A stretch of DNA of 64,000 nt from Natrinema amylolyticum. Lineage in GTDB: Archaea > Halobacteriota > Halobacteria > Halobacteriales > Natrialbaceae. The first letter of the stretch is position 1. Each line of letters starts with the position of its first letter. The stretch covers positions 1,302,001 to 1,366,000 of the forward strand of contig NZ_JAIWPJ010000001.1 in the NCBI RefSeq assembly GCF_020515625.1. Reading direction: 5' to 3'. Both the position numbers and the translations under genes were made by a program. Under the pieces are notes generated by a model. The model saw only the letters and a program-made list of their open reading frames with translations, was not told where the DNA came from and did not search any database. This document shows positions 9,285 through 19,143 of the stretch, one piece after another.

Positions 9285-10033
9285 TCCGCCTCGAGGATTC
9301 GACCGTCTCGCGGAGCAGTTCTCCACGTTTCTCGCCGTTTTCCGCATCCCATAGCGCCAGCTCTCCCGGCAATCCGCTGATCTTGGTAGTCGCCGTCTCG
9401 CTCGATCTCCGACAGGGCTCGCCCCCAGCCATCGCAAGCGAAAGCGACCGAAACGGCCCCGATCAGCTGCTCGTCACGCCCCGCTGAGAGCGATACGTCC
9501 ATACGTGTGCAGTGGCTGGCTCACCGAACGAGCGCCCGTTTCTCGAGGACCTGTCGCTGTCAAGCGCGACAGTTTCTCCGCAGTGTCGGCGTCGTACGTC
9601 GTGTCCGAAGCCCGACGGTATCTCGCGGTGTTCGCCGTCTGATCACTACTCACCAATCCCTGTCGTCAATTCTACTGAGCGGGCGCTTGGAGACGTTTCA
9701 CACGCTTCTACAGTACGTACAGATCCTCCTGTACGACCGATTCGGTCGACCGACCACTGGACTCGAGGGGGACTCTTCATAAACCCGTTCGACCGATGGG
9801 ATCGGCGTGTGCGCTTCGATACCGGTCGTTCTAGACGGCGTTCGTTCGCGGGACTGAACCCTTACATCGGGCTCGAGAGGTCAACGGACGATGGCGATGG
9901 TGGTCACGAAACTGGGGCGGCCGACGATCCGAACATCTTCCGGTTGAGCGAAGCCACAGAACGAATTCCGGTCGGGCAGGAGCCACATGTCGTCGCGGGT
10001 TTCGATCGCTAACGCAGCAGCTTCCGGGTCCAA
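9285..10033. other. Long gene-poor interval between the oxidase block and secY
   Basis: About 750 bases without a gene I can support. Short open frames exist on both strands, but none has a recognisable family. On the minus strand about 9290-9500, two frames give locally protein-like stretches (AFACDGWGRALSEIE, then ALWDAENGEKRGELLRETVE), which could be a decayed, frameshifted gene. An A/T box (TTCATAAAC, about 9776-9784) has no gene after it. Confidence 0.4.
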
Positions 10034-10053
10034 CGAACGGAAAGAAAACGAGA
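10034..10053 (-). terminator. T-rich terminator after secY
   Basis: Just past the secY stop the transcribed strand reads CTCGTTTTCTTTCC, a pyrimidine/T-rich run of the kind that ends archaeal transcripts. It would end the long ribosomal protein operon. Confidence 0.45.
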
Positions 10054-10061
10054 CCGAGTCG

Positions 10062-11537
10062 TTATTCGCTGCCGAACATCTGGCGCATCATCGGATGCAT
10101 TTCCATCATCTGCTCCTCGGCGATCTCCTCGTACAGCTTGTACGTGATGGAGACGGCCAGCAGCAGCCCGGTTCCGGTCACGCCGCCGATGGTGCCGAGC
10201 ATGTTCGCACAGACGGCCAGCAGGCCGACCAGCGCGCCGCCGATGACGGTCACTTGCGGGATGTACCGCTCCATGACCTTCTCGATGACGCCGACGTTCT
10301 GTCGGAAGCCGGGGATCTGCATCCCGGAGTTTTGGATCTGTTGTGCCGTCGATTCCGGACCCATGTCGGTGGTCTCCACCCAGAAGATGGCGAAGATCGC
10401 GCCACCGACGACCATGAAGGTGACGTCGATGCCGATCCGGATCATTACCTGCCACCACTCCTGGGTGACGGCGGACGTCCACCACATCCAGTCCTGTCGG
10501 GAGTAGATCGGGGCCACGTAGTAGAAGAACCCACTGACAGGATTACCCTGTTGGGAGTAGGTTCCGAGCCACCCGGGCATGTTACCCCACTGGCTGTTCA
10601 GGATCTGCCCCATGAACTGGACGTTCGCCTGCACTGCGCGAACGAGGATCATGGGCAGGACGCTCGCGTAGATGAGCTTCACGGGGAAGCGCCCGCGAGC
10701 ACCCTTGACCCGGGCGTGGCTGAGCGGGATCTCGACGCGAACCGACTCCGCGTAGACGACGATCCCGAAGATCAACAGCGTCGTCACCAGCCCGATGAGG
10801 TTCCCCTCGGAGACTAACAGGGCATAGAGCCCTTCTCCGGAGGCGATCGACCCGATATCGACCTGTCCGGTCAGAATCTGGTACCAGCTATAGAAGAACC
10901 CTTCCGAGTTCGGCTGGATGAAACCGGTGACCAGACGCTGGCTCACGCCGGCGATGATGAACAGCCCGATCCCGCTGCCGACGCCCCATTTACTGACGAC
11001 CTCGTCCATATAGAGGATGAGGATCCCGCCAATGAGGATCTGGGCGAACATCAGGACCTGGATCTGCGTCGCGGTGAGTGCGATCCCACCGAGTTGCATT
11101 GACGTCTGGGCTGGCAGGAAGCCCCCTCCCGGCGGACCGGAGAACACCATCGGGAGCCCGGTCAAGATGACCATCAGGATGACCAGCAGCTTCTGGAGAC
11201 CCTGATAGAGGACCTGGTCCCGGGGATCGTCCGTGTCGAGTCCGAGTAGGTTCGCACCGCCGAGCAACTGTAAGACGATGCTCGCGGTGACGATCGGACC
11301 GATACCGACCTGTAGGACTGATCCGTGTGCTCCGGCGAGGATCGCACGGAACTCCCCGAAGAGGTCGCCCGTCCCGCCGGCCTGATAGCCGAGCAGCGTG
11401 ATGCTCGTCAGGAAGAAGTACAACATCAGGATGCCGGCCGTCCACATCAGTTTGCGCTTGAAGGGGACGTGCCCCTCCGGACGGCGCACTGCTGGCATCC
11501 GCGTGAGGACCGGTTCAGCGGCTTCCTTCCATCCCAT
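10062..11537 (-). CDS. secY: Protein translocase subunit SecY
   Basis: Channel-forming subunit of the Sec translocon in the cytoplasmic membrane, partner of SecE and Sec61-beta. 491 residues with ten predicted membrane helices. The archaeal-type N-terminus (PEGHVPFKRKLMWT), the plug region after helix 1 and the C-terminal YKLYEEIAEEQMMEM tail are visible. It is the last gene of the ribosomal protein operon, three bases after uL15, which ties membrane insertion capacity to ribosome synthesis. The adk gene usual next to it in many archaea is at 9-644 instead. Confidence 0.97.
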   Translation of the reverse strand: MGWKEAAEPVLTRMPAVRRPEGHVPFKRKLMWTAGILMLYFFLTSITLLGYQAGGTGDLFGEFRAILAGAHGSVLQVGIGPIVTASIVLQLLGGANLLGLDTDDPRDQVLYQGLQKLLVILMVILTGLPMVFSGPPGGGFLPAQTSMQLGGIALTATQIQVLMFAQILIGGILILYMDEVVSKWGVGSGIGLFIIAGVSQRLVTGFIQPNSEGFFYSWYQILTGQVDIGSIASGEGLYALLVSEGNLIGLVTTLLIFGIVVYAESVRVEIPLSHARVKGARGRFPVKLIYASVLPMILVRAVQANVQFMGQILNSQWGNMPGWLGTYSQQGNPVSGFFYYVAPIYSRQDWMWWTSAVTQEWWQVMIRIGIDVTFMVVGGAIFAIFWVETTDMGPESTAQQIQNSGMQIPGFRQNVGVIEKVMERYIPQVTVIGGALVGLLAVCANMLGTIGGVTGTGLLLAVSITYKLYEEIAEEQMMEMHPMMRQMFGSE

Positions 11538-11540
11538 ATG

Positions 11541-12029
11541 TTATTCCTCGTCCTGTTCAGCGTCGGCTTCAGCGTCGTCGTCCTCCTGGCCTCGCTCCGA
11601 GACAACTGCCTCGCCGCCGGCAGCCTCGAGCTTCTCCTCGGCCGTATCGGAGAACGCGTCCGCCGTTATCTCGAGCGTGTTCCGGACCTGACCGGAGCCG
11701 AGGACCTTGACGACGTCGACTTCGTGGCCGTCCTCGACGACGTCGCGTGCATCGAGTCGGTAGCCGTCGTCGGTCTCCTCGGCGAGGCCGTCAGCGACGT
11801 AGAGGATCGCGTCCTCGTCTAGCTTCTGGACGTCGATCTCCGCGACATCCTCGCGGATGTCGTGGGGTCGCGTGAAGCCGTGTTTGCCCTTCGGTTCGTA
11901 GTTGTGGAACTCGTGTTTGCTGCGCCCGGCACGGCCGCGGCCACCACGGTGGCCCGCACCGCGTCGATTCTTGTGTGAACCGCCGCTGTGGGTCCGCGAT
12001 CCGCGCTGGCGTCGTTTTTTGCTCGTCAT
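11541..12029 (-). CDS. rpl15: Ribosomal protein uL15
   Basis: Large-subunit protein, 162 residues. The basic, Gly-rich N-terminus (TSKKRRQRGSRTHSGGSHKN, then GRGRAGRSKHEFHNY) binds 23S rRNA. The C-terminal part is acidic and ends in a run of Glu/Asp typical of halophilic proteins. Two bases separate it from uL30 upstream and three from secY downstream. Confidence 0.97.
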   Translation of the reverse strand: MTSKKRRQRGSRTHSGGSHKNRRGAGHRGGRGRAGRSKHEFHNYEPKGKHGFTRPHDIREDVAEIDVQKLDEDAILYVADGLAEETDDGYRLDARDVVEDGHEVDVVKVLGSGQVRNTLEITADAFSDTAEEKLEAAGGEAVVSERGQEDDDAEADAEQDEE

Positions 12030-12031
12030 GG

Positions 12032-12499
12032 TTATCGCATCGATTCTAGGAGGTCGTTAATCTCCCCTGTTGTATGCTTTCCGAGTTGGCCGCCCTCAAC
12101 GGTCGGCTTCTTGATACCGTCGTGACCTCCCCGCGGTGGGTGAAGTCGAAGGGTCGGTGACAGTCCCTCGTCACGAAGTGTCGTCTCCTCTGCCAGGAGC
12201 GCCTCGGCCAGTTCGCCGAAGCCGTCGTACTCCGTGTTGTCGGACAGCCACGCCTCGTCGACGTCCGACTGGTCGCCCTCGAGAGGCTCCGCTCGCTTCG
12301 CGAGCAGGGTCTCGAGCACGTCAGCATCGGGCTCGCCGACGGCGACGTAGTCGTTGACCTTCGCGATCATCCCCTCGTAGGCGTCGGTCTCGGGGACGAG
12401 CGCACAGTGGTTGACGTTGTGAATGTTGAGCATCGACAGGGTGTCCTGAACGTCTTCCTGTCGGTTCACTTCGCCGCGGATCTGGACGATCGCTTTCAT
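12032..12499 (-). CDS. rpl30: Ribosomal protein uL30
   Basis: Large-subunit protein, 155 residues, the longer archaeal/eukaryotic-type L30. N-terminal [20 protein letters not shown] is the L30 fold strand-helix; the C-terminal THRGEV-type region is represented by [14 protein letters not shown]. It overlaps uS5 by four bases, so translation is probably coupled. Confidence 0.97.
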   Translation of the reverse strand: MKAIVQIRGEVNRQEDVQDTLSMLNIHNVNHCALVPETDAYEGMIAKVNDYVAVGEPDADVLETLLAKRAEPLEGDQSDVDEAWLSDNTEYDGFGELAEALLAEETTLRDEGLSPTLRLHPPRGGHDGIKKPTVEGGQLGKHTTGEINDLLESMR

Positions 12500-13161
12500 T
12501 GGTCAGCCACCTCGGCTTCGTCCCGGTGCCGGTCGCTCCGTCGTCGCGGGTGACGCGACTGGGAGGCGTTTTCGAGCGCGTTGTAGGTCGCTTTCGCGAG
12601 ATTGACCGTCGTTCGAGTGTTGCCGTGACTCTTTGTCCAGGCGTTCTCGATGCCGGCCAGCTCGAGGACGTGACGGACGGTGTCGCTGGCGGCCAGCCCC
12701 AGCCCTTCGGGGGCGGGGATGACTTCGACCTCGACGGAGCCGGCTTTGCCGGTCGTCCGTCGGGTCAGCGAGTGTGGCCGGTCCGAGCGGTCCTCCCAGG
12801 AGCCCGAACCGCGCGGGACCTGGATCATGTTCAGTTTCGCGATACCGATCGCCTTCTGGATGGCAGAGCCGACCTGATCGTCTCGGCCTTCGGCGTAGCC
12901 GATGAACCCATCGCGGTTGCCGACGGCGACGACACAGCGGAACTTCACGCGTCGTCCGGAGTCGGTCATCCGCTGGACCATGTTGATGTCCAGCACTTCG
13001 TCTTCCAGTCCGGGCAGGAGCTGGTCGACGAGTTCGGGTTCCTTCAGCGGCAGTCCAGAGTTGAGAGCGTCCTCCATCGTCTCGATTTCGCCCTCCTGGA
13101 CCATCCGGCCGAGACGGGTAACGGGCTCCCATCCGCCGTCGTTGTAGTTGTTTCCACTCAT
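12496..13161 (-). CDS. rps5: Ribosomal protein uS5
   Basis: Small-subunit protein important for decoding accuracy, 221 residues. The double-stranded RNA-binding-like domain shows [20 protein letters not shown] and the C-terminal domain [20 protein letters not shown]. Overlaps uL30 and uL18 by four bases each. Confidence 0.97.
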   Translation of the reverse strand: MSGNNYNDGGWEPVTRLGRMVQEGEIETMEDALNSGLPLKEPELVDQLLPGLEDEVLDINMVQRMTDSGRRVKFRCVVAVGNRDGFIGYAEGRDDQVGSAIQKAIGIAKLNMIQVPRGSGSWEDRSDRPHSLTRRTTGKAGSVEVEVIPAPEGLGLAASDTVRHVLELAGIENAWTKSHGNTRTTVNLAKATYNALENASQSRHPRRRSDRHRDEAEVADQ

Positions 13162-13706
13162 TCGAGAATCGCCTCTCGTACCTCGTCGAAGTGTTCGGGG
13201 AGATCCGTCGCGTCGAACTCGCCGCTGTACAGCGGCTCGTCTAACTGTTCGGCGTACTCGGCGATGTGCTCGCCGCGCGTGCGCGACCAGTCCGCCAGTA
13301 CGCTATCGTTGTGCGGGATCTCGAGGCCCGCGTCGATCGCGCCCTCCTGTACCGCGAACACCTTGTTGCCGGGCGTGGCCGTGTTGAGGCCGATGTCGAG
13401 GACCGCTTCCTCGAGACCGGCTTCGACGGCCCGCTGGCCGGCCAGCAGGCCAGTCAGATATGCCGCGGAAATGTTACTCGTGGGTGCGTCCCAGCCGTAC
13501 TCCGCCAGATCGCTCGAGTGTGCACTCGCAAGCGTCTCGTCTCCCTGAGGTCCGGGAGTGATCAGCTGCGCCGTAGTATGCTTGTTACTCTTGCGAGCAA
13601 CGAGGCGGGGCTTTCCCGATTTCAGCAGGCGCAACCTCTGGTGGTAGTCCGTCCGGACCTCACGGCGACGCCGCATCGGTACTTTGTATCGTGGTCCTGT
13701 CGCCAT
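13158..13706 (-). CDS. rpl18: Ribosomal protein uL18
   Basis: 5S rRNA-binding large-subunit protein, 182 residues. N-terminal basic [20 protein letters not shown] and [15 protein letters not shown] are the archaeal L18 signature. The acidic C-terminus is longer than the bacterial form. Start and stop overlap the neighbouring genes by one and four bases. Confidence 0.97.
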   Translation of the reverse strand: MATGPRYKVPMRRRREVRTDYHQRLRLLKSGKPRLVARKSNKHTTAQLITPGPQGDETLASAHSSDLAEYGWDAPTSNISAAYLTGLLAGQRAVEAGLEEAVLDIGLNTATPGNKVFAVQEGAIDAGLEIPHNDSVLADWSRTRGEHIAEYAEQLDEPLYSGEFDATDLPEHFDEVREAILE

Positions 13707-14155
13707 TATTGGTCACCGTAGTTTTCGTCGATGTAGTTCATCAGGTACCGGACGCTACGGAACTCCCCGCCGCCAGCCTTCTTGTAGAGCTCGCGGTACT
13801 GCGTGGGCGTCAGTTCGCCCTTGTCGCGGAGTTCGCGCAGCTTCCGTCGCTGTGCGCGAATCTTGTTCTGCCATTCGTCCTTCTCGTTCTGGCGTGCGCC
13901 CTTCTTGCCGCGTCGCTTGCCCTGGCCGTTCTGGTGGCCGTAGGCGCGCTTCGCGTTCCGTTCGCGGGCGCGGCCGCGAGAGTTGCCCGAGGCGTCGTCA
14001 GCCTGAATGCGACCCTCGTCGACGAGTTCTCGGATCTCGTCGCGCGTGATCGCTTCGGCGATGTCTCCCTGAGCCTCCGGATCGAACCAGACGCGGTTCT
14101 TACCGACGTCCATGACGTCGGCAGCCAGTCGCTTCTGTGCTGAGAGATCAGTCAT
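13706..14155 (-). CDS. rpl19e: Ribosomal protein eL19
   Basis: Archaeal/eukaryotic-specific large-subunit protein, 149 residues. Visible signature: [20 protein letters not shown] then a basic central helix rich in Arg, Lys and Gln ([20 protein letters not shown]) that penetrates the rRNA. Overlaps eL32 by eight bases. Confidence 0.97.
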   Translation of the reverse strand: MTDLSAQKRLAADVMDVGKNRVWFDPEAQGDIAEAITRDEIRELVDEGRIQADDASGNSRGRARERNAKRAYGHQNGQGKRRGKKGARQNEKDEWQNKIRAQRRKLRELRDKGELTPTQYRELYKKAGGGEFRSVRYLMNYIDENYGDQ

Positions 14156-14861
14156 TGGATTCCACCTCGACTTCCTCGTAGGTCGGGTTCAGGACGCGAA
14201 CGTCCTGCTCTTCGGCGAGTTCTTCGATCCGCTCGCGCTTGCGCGCACCGACAGCGGATGCGATCCGAACCGCCTCACGAGAGCCGTCGACGCCCTCGAG
14301 GTCGTCCGTGTTCTCGACGTAGACTTCCTCGAAGCCGCTGGGGTGTTTGCCGCGGACTTCTTTGGGCGTGCGGTAGCCGGCCTCGACTTTCGGGCCCTTG
14401 CCCTTGACGCCGCGTCGCTGCTTGGACAGCTGACCGCGAGGTCGCCGCCACGATTTGGGCGTCCGCTTTTTCTTGTGGTAATCCTGCCGGTTGAACTGCG
14501 GTTTCCCTTCGCTCTTCCGACGGTTGAGGAGTCGTTCCTCCTTGTCGGAGAGCTCGGGCGTCTTCTCGGTCAGCCCGCGGGGCTGCAGTTCGGTCTCGAC
14601 GTCTTCGTCGGGTTCCGCCTCCTCCTCGACCCCTTCGTCTTCGATCTCGGCCTCGGTCTCCTCGGTGACCTCGAGGTCACCGACGTCGGCCTTGATACGG
14701 GCGGCGAGTGCGTTCCCGACGCCGTCGGCCTCGGCGAGGTCGTCCTGATCGGCTTCCTTGACGTCCTGGATGGACTCGAAGCCGGCGTCACGCAGTGCGT
14801 CTGCCTTGCTCGCACCGACGCCGCTGATATCCTCAAGTTCCTGGGGTTCGTCGTCTGCCAT
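14148..14861 (-). CDS. rpl32e: Ribosomal protein eL32 with helix-hairpin-helix N-terminal domain
   Basis: Large-subunit protein, 237 residues, about 100 longer than the core family. Residues about 7-60 form two helix-hairpin-helix repeats ([17 protein letters not shown] and [15 protein letters not shown]), then an acidic Glu-rich linker (to about 95), then the conserved eL32 domain (about 110-237) with [18 protein letters not shown]. The extended form is known from other haloarchaea. Lies three bases after uL6 and overlaps eL19. Confidence 0.96.
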   Translation of the reverse strand: MADDEPQELEDISGVGASKADALRDAGFESIQDVKEADQDDLAEADGVGNALAARIKADVGDLEVTEETEAEIEDEGVEEEAEPDEDVETELQPRGLTEKTPELSDKEERLLNRRKSEGKPQFNRQDYHKKKRTPKSWRRPRGQLSKQRRGVKGKGPKVEAGYRTPKEVRGKHPSGFEEVYVENTDDLEGVDGSREAVRIASAVGARKRERIEELAEEQDVRVLNPTYEEVEVESND

Positions 14862-14864
14862 CTA

Positions 14865-15398
14865 TCAGGCACCTCCTTTCGCGGGTTTGTTGGTGATGTA
14901 GACCCCGTCCTGGAAGACGCGGGTGTCCTTGCCGCTGACCTTCGTCAGCTGCTCGATGTCCGCCGCCGTCTGTCCGACATCTTCCTTGCTGGGGCCGGAC
15001 AGGACGATCTGCTCGTCGTCGACGGTGACCTCGGTCTCACCGTGGATAGTCGTTCGTCGCGGTGCCTTTTCGCCGAGGAAGTTCTCGATGACGACTTCCT
15101 CGCCCTCCACGCGGACCTGCATCGGGAAGTGAGAGTAGAAGACTTCCATCTCGTACTCCCAGCCCTCAGTCACGCCGTGGACGGCGTTTCGGATGTGGCT
15201 CTCGAAGGTGCCGACGGTCGAATTCGTCTTCGCGTCCTCGGCACCGCTCTCGATTACCACCTGATCGTCGTCCGCTTCGACGGTCACGTCAGGGTACCAG
15301 AGACGGCGCGTAATGGCGCCTTCCGGGCCCTCGACGGTGACGTCGAAACGGTCGACCTCGACGGTTACGTTCTCGGGGATTTCCAGTTCTACTCGCAT
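14865..15398 (-). CDS. rpl6: Ribosomal protein uL6
   Basis: Large-subunit protein near the sarcin-ricin loop, 177 residues. It begins MRVELEIPENVTVEVDRF at the ATG at 15398; the longer open frame upstream runs into uS8 and is rejected. Two L6 domains and the C-terminal QDGVYITNKPAKGG are visible. Two bases separate it from uS8. Confidence 0.97.
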   Translation of the reverse strand: MRVELEIPENVTVEVDRFDVTVEGPEGAITRRLWYPDVTVEADDDQVVIESGAEDAKTNSTVGTFESHIRNAVHGVTEGWEYEMEVFYSHFPMQVRVEGEEVVIENFLGEKAPRRTTIHGETEVTVDDEQIVLSGPSKEDVGQTAADIEQLTKVSGKDTRVFQDGVYITNKPAKGGA

Positions 15399-15400
15399 GG

Positions 15401-15793
15401 TCAGTAGACGTATGCGATCACCTGACCCCCAATACCCTTCTCGCGAGCCTCGTAGTGGCTCATGATGCCACTGCTCGTCGTGACGACGAGGGCACCGAAG
15501 TCTCGAGCGGGGAGATAGCGCTTCTCCCACTTCTCGAAGTCCTCGGAACCAACGGCGTAGCGGGGCTTGATGGGGCCGCACTCGTTGATCGCTCCTTTCA
15601 ATTCGATCTCGAACTGACCGGCTTTGCCGTCGTCGACGTACTCGAAGCCGTCGATGTACCCGCGGTCGTAGAAGACCTCGAGCACGCTGCCGATTTCGTT
15701 CGAGGCGGGCGTTACCTCGTGGGTGAGATGACCCACGCTCTCGGCGTTATCGAGTCCCGAGAGCGCGTTGCTGAGTGGATCGTTTCCGGTCAT
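15401..15793 (-). CDS. rps8: Ribosomal protein uS8
   Basis: Small-subunit assembly protein binding the central domain of 16S rRNA, 130 residues from the ATG at 15793 ([18 protein letters not shown]). The C-terminal [20 protein letters not shown] is the universal S8 signature. The frame stays open upstream but overlaps uS14, so the internal start is chosen. Confidence 0.97.
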   Translation of the reverse strand: MTGNDPLSNALSGLDNAESVGHLTHEVTPASNEIGSVLEVFYDRGYIDGFEYVDDGKAGQFEIELKGAINECGPIKPRYAVGSEDFEKWEKRYLPARDFGALVVTTSSGIMSHYEAREKGIGGQVIAYVY

Positions 15794-15794
15794 G

Positions 15795-15980
15795 TTATCG
15801 GTACTTCCTGAATCCCATGTCGCGGGCGATCTCGCGGAAACACTGCCGGCAGAGGTTGATGTCGTACTTCCCGACAAGCCCCTGCTCGCGGCCACAGCGC
15901 TGACAGGACTCGATCTGTCCCGTTCGCTTCGCCGCGTGCTCGCCCGTGTGGTCGTTTTCTTCTGTTTCGCTTTCACTCAT
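15795..15980 (-). CDS. rps14: Ribosomal protein uS14 (zinc form)
   Basis: 61-residue small-subunit protein. [10 protein letters not shown] and [19 protein letters not shown] supply four zinc-binding cysteines, the C+ type. It has an acidic N-terminal extension of about 20 residues. One base separates it from uS8 and eight bases overlap uL5. Confidence 0.97.
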   Translation of the reverse strand: MSESETEENDHTGEHAAKRTGQIESCQRCGREQGLVGKYDINLCRQCFREIARDMGFRKYR

Positions 15981-16512
15981 CGTCTGTGCCCTCCACGGTC
16001 ACGTCGAAGTTAGCCTCGAGGAAGCCGATGGCGTCCTCGGTAGTCAGTCGATGCTTCGACGGGATCGACCGAGTGGCCTTGTCGCGCTTGGCGATACGGT
16101 AGCCCGGACGCACCAGGTTGACAGTGACGTCCAGCCCGAAGATTCCGATGCTCGGGTCGTACTCCTGGCTCGGGAAGTCGGTGTGTTCCTCGACGCCGAA
16201 GCTGAAGTTACCCGTATTGTCGAACTGCGCCGCGGAAATTTCCGTCAGCGGCAGCGACTTGTCGAGAAATTCGTAGGCGTCGTCGTCGCGAAGAGTGACC
16301 TTCGCGCCGATCGGATCGCCCTGGCGAATTCCGAAGTCGGGTTCGGTTCGCTTGGCCTGGGTCCGGACGCTCTCCTGACCCGTGACCTCCTCGATGATAT
16401 CCTCGGCCTTACCGAGCTCGCGACCGCCCTGGCCGACGCCCATGTGGACGACGACTTTTTCGACGCGCGGTTCGCGCATCTCGTGGAAGTCACCGGATTC
16501 GGCTTCACTCAT
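15973..16512 (-). CDS. rpl5: Ribosomal protein uL5
   Basis: Central-protuberance protein that binds 5S rRNA, 179 residues from ATG 16512 ([20 protein letters not shown]). A GTG at 16521 would add three residues; I prefer the ATG. Signature stretches [14 protein letters not shown] and [20 protein letters not shown] are visible. Overlaps eS4 by eight bases. Confidence 0.97.
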   Translation of the reverse strand: MSEAESGDFHEMREPRVEKVVVHMGVGQGGRELGKAEDIIEEVTGQESVRTQAKRTEPDFGIRQGDPIGAKVTLRDDDAYEFLDKSLPLTEISAAQFDNTGNFSFGVEEHTDFPSQEYDPSIGIFGLDVTVNLVRPGYRIAKRDKATRSIPSKHRLTTEDAIGFLEANFDVTVEGTDDE

Positions 16513-17254
16513 CGTCCGCACCTCCAGCGCTCACGGTATCACCGTTCGCGTCTTCCGACGCGTCGGCGTCGCCCGTGAAGTTCTCGTCGATAACGACGAC
16601 GTACTCTTCGACGGTTTCGAAGCCGCCGTCGTCCGTCGAGACGCCGACGCTGTTCGAGCCGCTGCCCGGCGTGATGTCGATCGCGTCGATCTCGCCGACC
16701 TTGCCACCGTGGTTGCCACGGACGGCCGTCACGAGCGCACCCTCCTCGTAGGGGAAGTGCGCGACGACGGACTTGTCGTCGTTGTCGATGACGATCGAGT
16801 CCTTCGAAGCGTACTCGTCGTCGACGATGACGTTCGTGCCGTCGTGCAGCGTCAGCTGGGTGTCGCCACCCGCCACTTGCTGTTTGTTCACGATCTTGCC
16901 GAGGCGGCTCCCCGCCGATTCCTCGTCGATCTCGGTCAGTGCGAGTCGACCACCCTCGTCGGGGAAGACGCGGTAGTACTCTCCGCGACCCGGGAACGCA
17001 ACGATGTCGAACATGCCGATCGGGCGCTGTTCGTCGTTGATCGGGTCCCCGTTGATGAGGATCGAATCCTCGGAGAGGGCGTATCGTGCTTCCTTGCGCG
17101 AGTCCACGTAGCCGAGGACGTCCCGCAGGAGGACGACGAGCGGCACGCCGTCTTCACCGTGCGGTCCGGCGTCGGCCTTGACCGTGAAGGTCTCGGTCTT
17201 TCGCTCGACCGGCCAGGACTTCGGTACCGAGAGTCGTTTCTGGTGTTTCGTCAT
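16505..17254 (-). CDS. rps4e: Ribosomal protein eS4
   Basis: Archaeal/eukaryotic-type small-subunit protein, 249 residues: an S4 RNA-binding domain ([20 protein letters not shown]) followed by the central eS4 domain and a KOW-like segment ([14 protein letters not shown]). The last 40 residues are acidic. Four-base overlap with uL24. Confidence 0.97.
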   Translation of the reverse strand: MTKHQKRLSVPKSWPVERKTETFTVKADAGPHGEDGVPLVVLLRDVLGYVDSRKEARYALSEDSILINGDPINDEQRPIGMFDIVAFPGRGEYYRVFPDEGGRLALTEIDEESAGSRLGKIVNKQQVAGGDTQLTLHDGTNVIVDDEYASKDSIVIDNDDKSVVAHFPYEEGALVTAVRGNHGGKVGEIDAIDITPGSGSNSVGVSTDDGGFETVEEYVVVIDENFTGDADASEDANGDTVSAGGADDE

Positions 17255-17607
17255 TCGCTATCACCTTCGAGACGCGCCTCGCGACGCTCGTCCTCGAGAT
17301 CGAGCTCCGTGATCCGGACGTTCGAGGGGTCGAGCGGCCGCGGCACTTCCTCGCCGTCGGCCGTCTCGACGGTCACGTCCTCGACGTGGATGGTCCCATC
17401 CTCGAGGATTGCGCGCATGACCTCGCCTTCGTCGCCGGCGTGGTCGCCGCGCATGACCTCGACCGTGTCGCCCGCGTTGACGCGGGTTCGACGGGTGTCG
17501 TACTCCTCGCGGAGCTCGTCGGACAGCGTCGCGTGCAGCTGCTTCTGTCGCTCGTGCAGCGGCGCGTTTCTCGTCTGCGTTCGCTGTTTGTGTGGTTGTT
17601 CAGTCAT
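17251..17607 (-). CDS. rpl24: Ribosomal protein uL24
   Basis: Assembly-initiating large-subunit protein, 118 residues, with a KOW motif ([20 protein letters not shown]). N-terminal [20 protein letters not shown] is typical of archaeal L24. Two bases after uL14. Confidence 0.97.
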   Translation of the reverse strand: MTEQPHKQRTQTRNAPLHERQKQLHATLSDELREEYDTRRTRVNAGDTVEVMRGDHAGDEGEVMRAILEDGTIHVEDVTVETADGEEVPRPLDPSNVRITELDLEDERREARLEGDSE

Positions 17608-17609
17608 AT

Positions 17610-18008
17610 CTATACGATCATCGTCGCCGTACTGGCGATTGCTCCGAAGCGCTCTGCGACTTCGCGGGCGATCGGCCCCTTGATCTCCGTGCCGCGGGGC
17701 TCCTCGTTCTCGTCGATGATGACCGCCGCGTTGTCCTCGAACTTGAGCCGCGTGCCGTCGGGCCGGCGGATCGATTTCCGCTGGCGGACGACGACGGCCT
17801 CGAGGACCTGTCGGCGCATCTCCGGGGTACCCTTGGTGACCGAGACGGTCACCTTGTCACCGATCCCCGCCTTCGGCTGGCGGTTCTTGGTGCCGTGGTA
17901 GCCCGCGACGCTGATGACCTTCAGCTCACGCGCGCCGGTGTTGTCGGCACACGTGATCAGTGAGCCCTTCTTCAGGCCCTGCGTGACGTCGGCCTTCATC
18001 GCCTCCAT
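17610..18008 (-). CDS. rpl14: Ribosomal protein uL14
   Basis: Large-subunit protein at the subunit interface, 132 residues from ATG 18008 ([20 protein letters not shown]). The GTG one codon upstream is less likely, because the ATG overlaps the uS17 stop as TGATG. Signature [20 protein letters not shown] is visible. Confidence 0.97.
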   Translation of the reverse strand: MEAMKADVTQGLKKGSLITCADNTGARELKVISVAGYHGTKNRQPKAGIGDKVTVSVTKGTPEMRRQVLEAVVVRQRKSIRRPDGTRLKFEDNAAVIIDENEEPRGTEIKGPIAREVAERFGAIASTATMIV

Positions 18009-18445
18009 CACTGATCACCCTCGTCTGCGGCCGCGGCGAGGTCCTCGTCGGAGAGCTCCGGCTCAGGCTCGGCCTGGCTCGTGAGCTCTGCGAGGTCCTC
18101 TGCAGTCGCTTCTTCGGTTACTTCGACGACCACGTGCGATTTCGTCTTCGACAGTGGTCGGGTCTCTGCGATCTTGACCGTGTCACCGACCGAGAGCGGC
18201 TCGAGCACGCCCGGAACGTGTGCCGGGATGCGCGAGCGTCGTTTCATGTGTCGGTCGTACTTCGGGACCGCCACATCGTACTCTCGCTCGACGACTACGG
18301 TCTTGTCCATGTCCGTCGAAACGACGGTCCCTTCGAGGATCTGCCCTCGAACGGAGAGTTCGCCGTAGAACGGACACTTTTCGTAGTCGTATTCCTCCGG
18401 GTTTTCCGGTTCCGGAGGGGTTTCAACGTCTAGTCCTATTGCCAT
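18008..18445 (-). CDS. rps17: Ribosomal protein uS17
   Basis: Small-subunit OB-fold protein, 145 residues, longer than the usual 110 because of an acidic C-terminal tail of about 35 residues. Core motifs: [20 protein letters not shown] and [20 protein letters not shown]. The start overlaps the end of the RNase P protein gene by ten bases. Confidence 0.97.
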   Translation of the reverse strand: MAIGLDVETPPEPENPEEYDYEKCPFYGELSVRGQILEGTVVSTDMDKTVVVEREYDVAVPKYDRHMKRRSRIPAHVPGVLEPLSVGDTVKIAETRPLSKTKSHVVVEVTEEATAEDLAELTSQAEPEPELSDEDLAAAADEGDQ

Positions 18446-18900
18446 GGTGAGTCACCACTCGTTTCCGTGCGTCGGGCGGGTCGTGAGAGCAGCCGCGATC
18501 CATCGACCGTAACGTAGGCTACGTCCTCGCCAGCAGCGCGACTGCGGTCCCGGGAGGGACCGTCGTCGCGACAGCCAGCGACATTGCCGCCGGCTCGGTC
18601 CGCCGAAGTGGATCGCTCCTCCCCAGCGGGTTGAGTATCGGCCAGTTTGGACGCAGTCCCCGATCCCTTCTCGAGATCGGCGGCGTCATCTGTGATCGCG
18701 AACTCGAACGTCGAGCCCGATTTCGGCACCATCACGACCCGAGACTCGCCGTCGTCACGAATCTCGATCGACAGGGTCTTCGTCGTCTCGATGACGACGC
18801 GGCCCGTCAGACCCACCCGTGAGGAGTCGTCACTCTCGACGACTCGGACGGGGAGCCCGTTGAGTTCGTGTCGCGGCAGCGTCTCGGGTGTCAGTGCCAT
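18436..18900 (-). CDS. rnp1: RNase P protein component 1
   Basis: Protein subunit (Rpp29/Pop4 family) of RNase P, which trims tRNA 5' ends. 154 residues. The Sm-like barrel shows GLTGRVVIETTKTLSIE and MVPKSGSTFEFAI. A disordered insert of about 55 residues (about 78-135), rich in Ser, Arg and Asp, separates this from the terminal VAYVTVDGSRLLSRPARRTE. Its place between uL29 and uS17 is the usual haloarchaeal one. It lies 15 bases after uL29. Confidence 0.94.
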   Translation of the reverse strand: MALTPETLPRHELNGLPVRVVESDDSSRVGLTGRVVIETTKTLSIEIRDDGESRVVMVPKSGSTFEFAITDDAADLEKGSGTASKLADTQPAGEERSTSADRAGGNVAGCRDDGPSRDRSRAAGEDVAYVTVDGSRLLSRPARRTETSGDSPWQ

Positions 18901-18915
18901 TGGTGTGTGGTTGTG

Positions 18916-19143
18916 TTATTCGGCAGTCGCTTCTACGTCGTCCAGGTCGCCTTCCTCTCGCTGAATCGTCTTGATTCGCGCGATGGTGCGACCAAGTTCG
19001 CCGATACGGCCCGGATTCTCCGGAGCCCCACCGGCCGCGAGGACGGACTTCGCGTTCAGCAGCTCGGTCTCGAGCTCCTCGAGTTCCTCCTGCCGTTCGG
19101 CAGGCGTCATGTCGCGGATCTCTTCGACGTGGAGGATCGCCAT
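18916..19143 (-). CDS. rpl29: Ribosomal protein uL29
   Basis: Large-subunit protein near the exit tunnel, 75 residues, two long helices with the turn at [20 protein letters not shown]. Starts [20 protein letters not shown]; overlaps the uS3 stop by one base. An acidic tail closes it. Confidence 0.96.
   Translation of the reverse strand: MAILHVEEIRDMTPAERQEELEELETELLNAKSVLAAGGAPENPGRIGELGRTIARIKTIQREEGDLDDVEATAE

Noticed and set aside
15399-15581. Longer N-terminus for uL6 from an upstream start
   Set aside because: It would overlap uS8 and adds Arg-rich residues that the family does not have.
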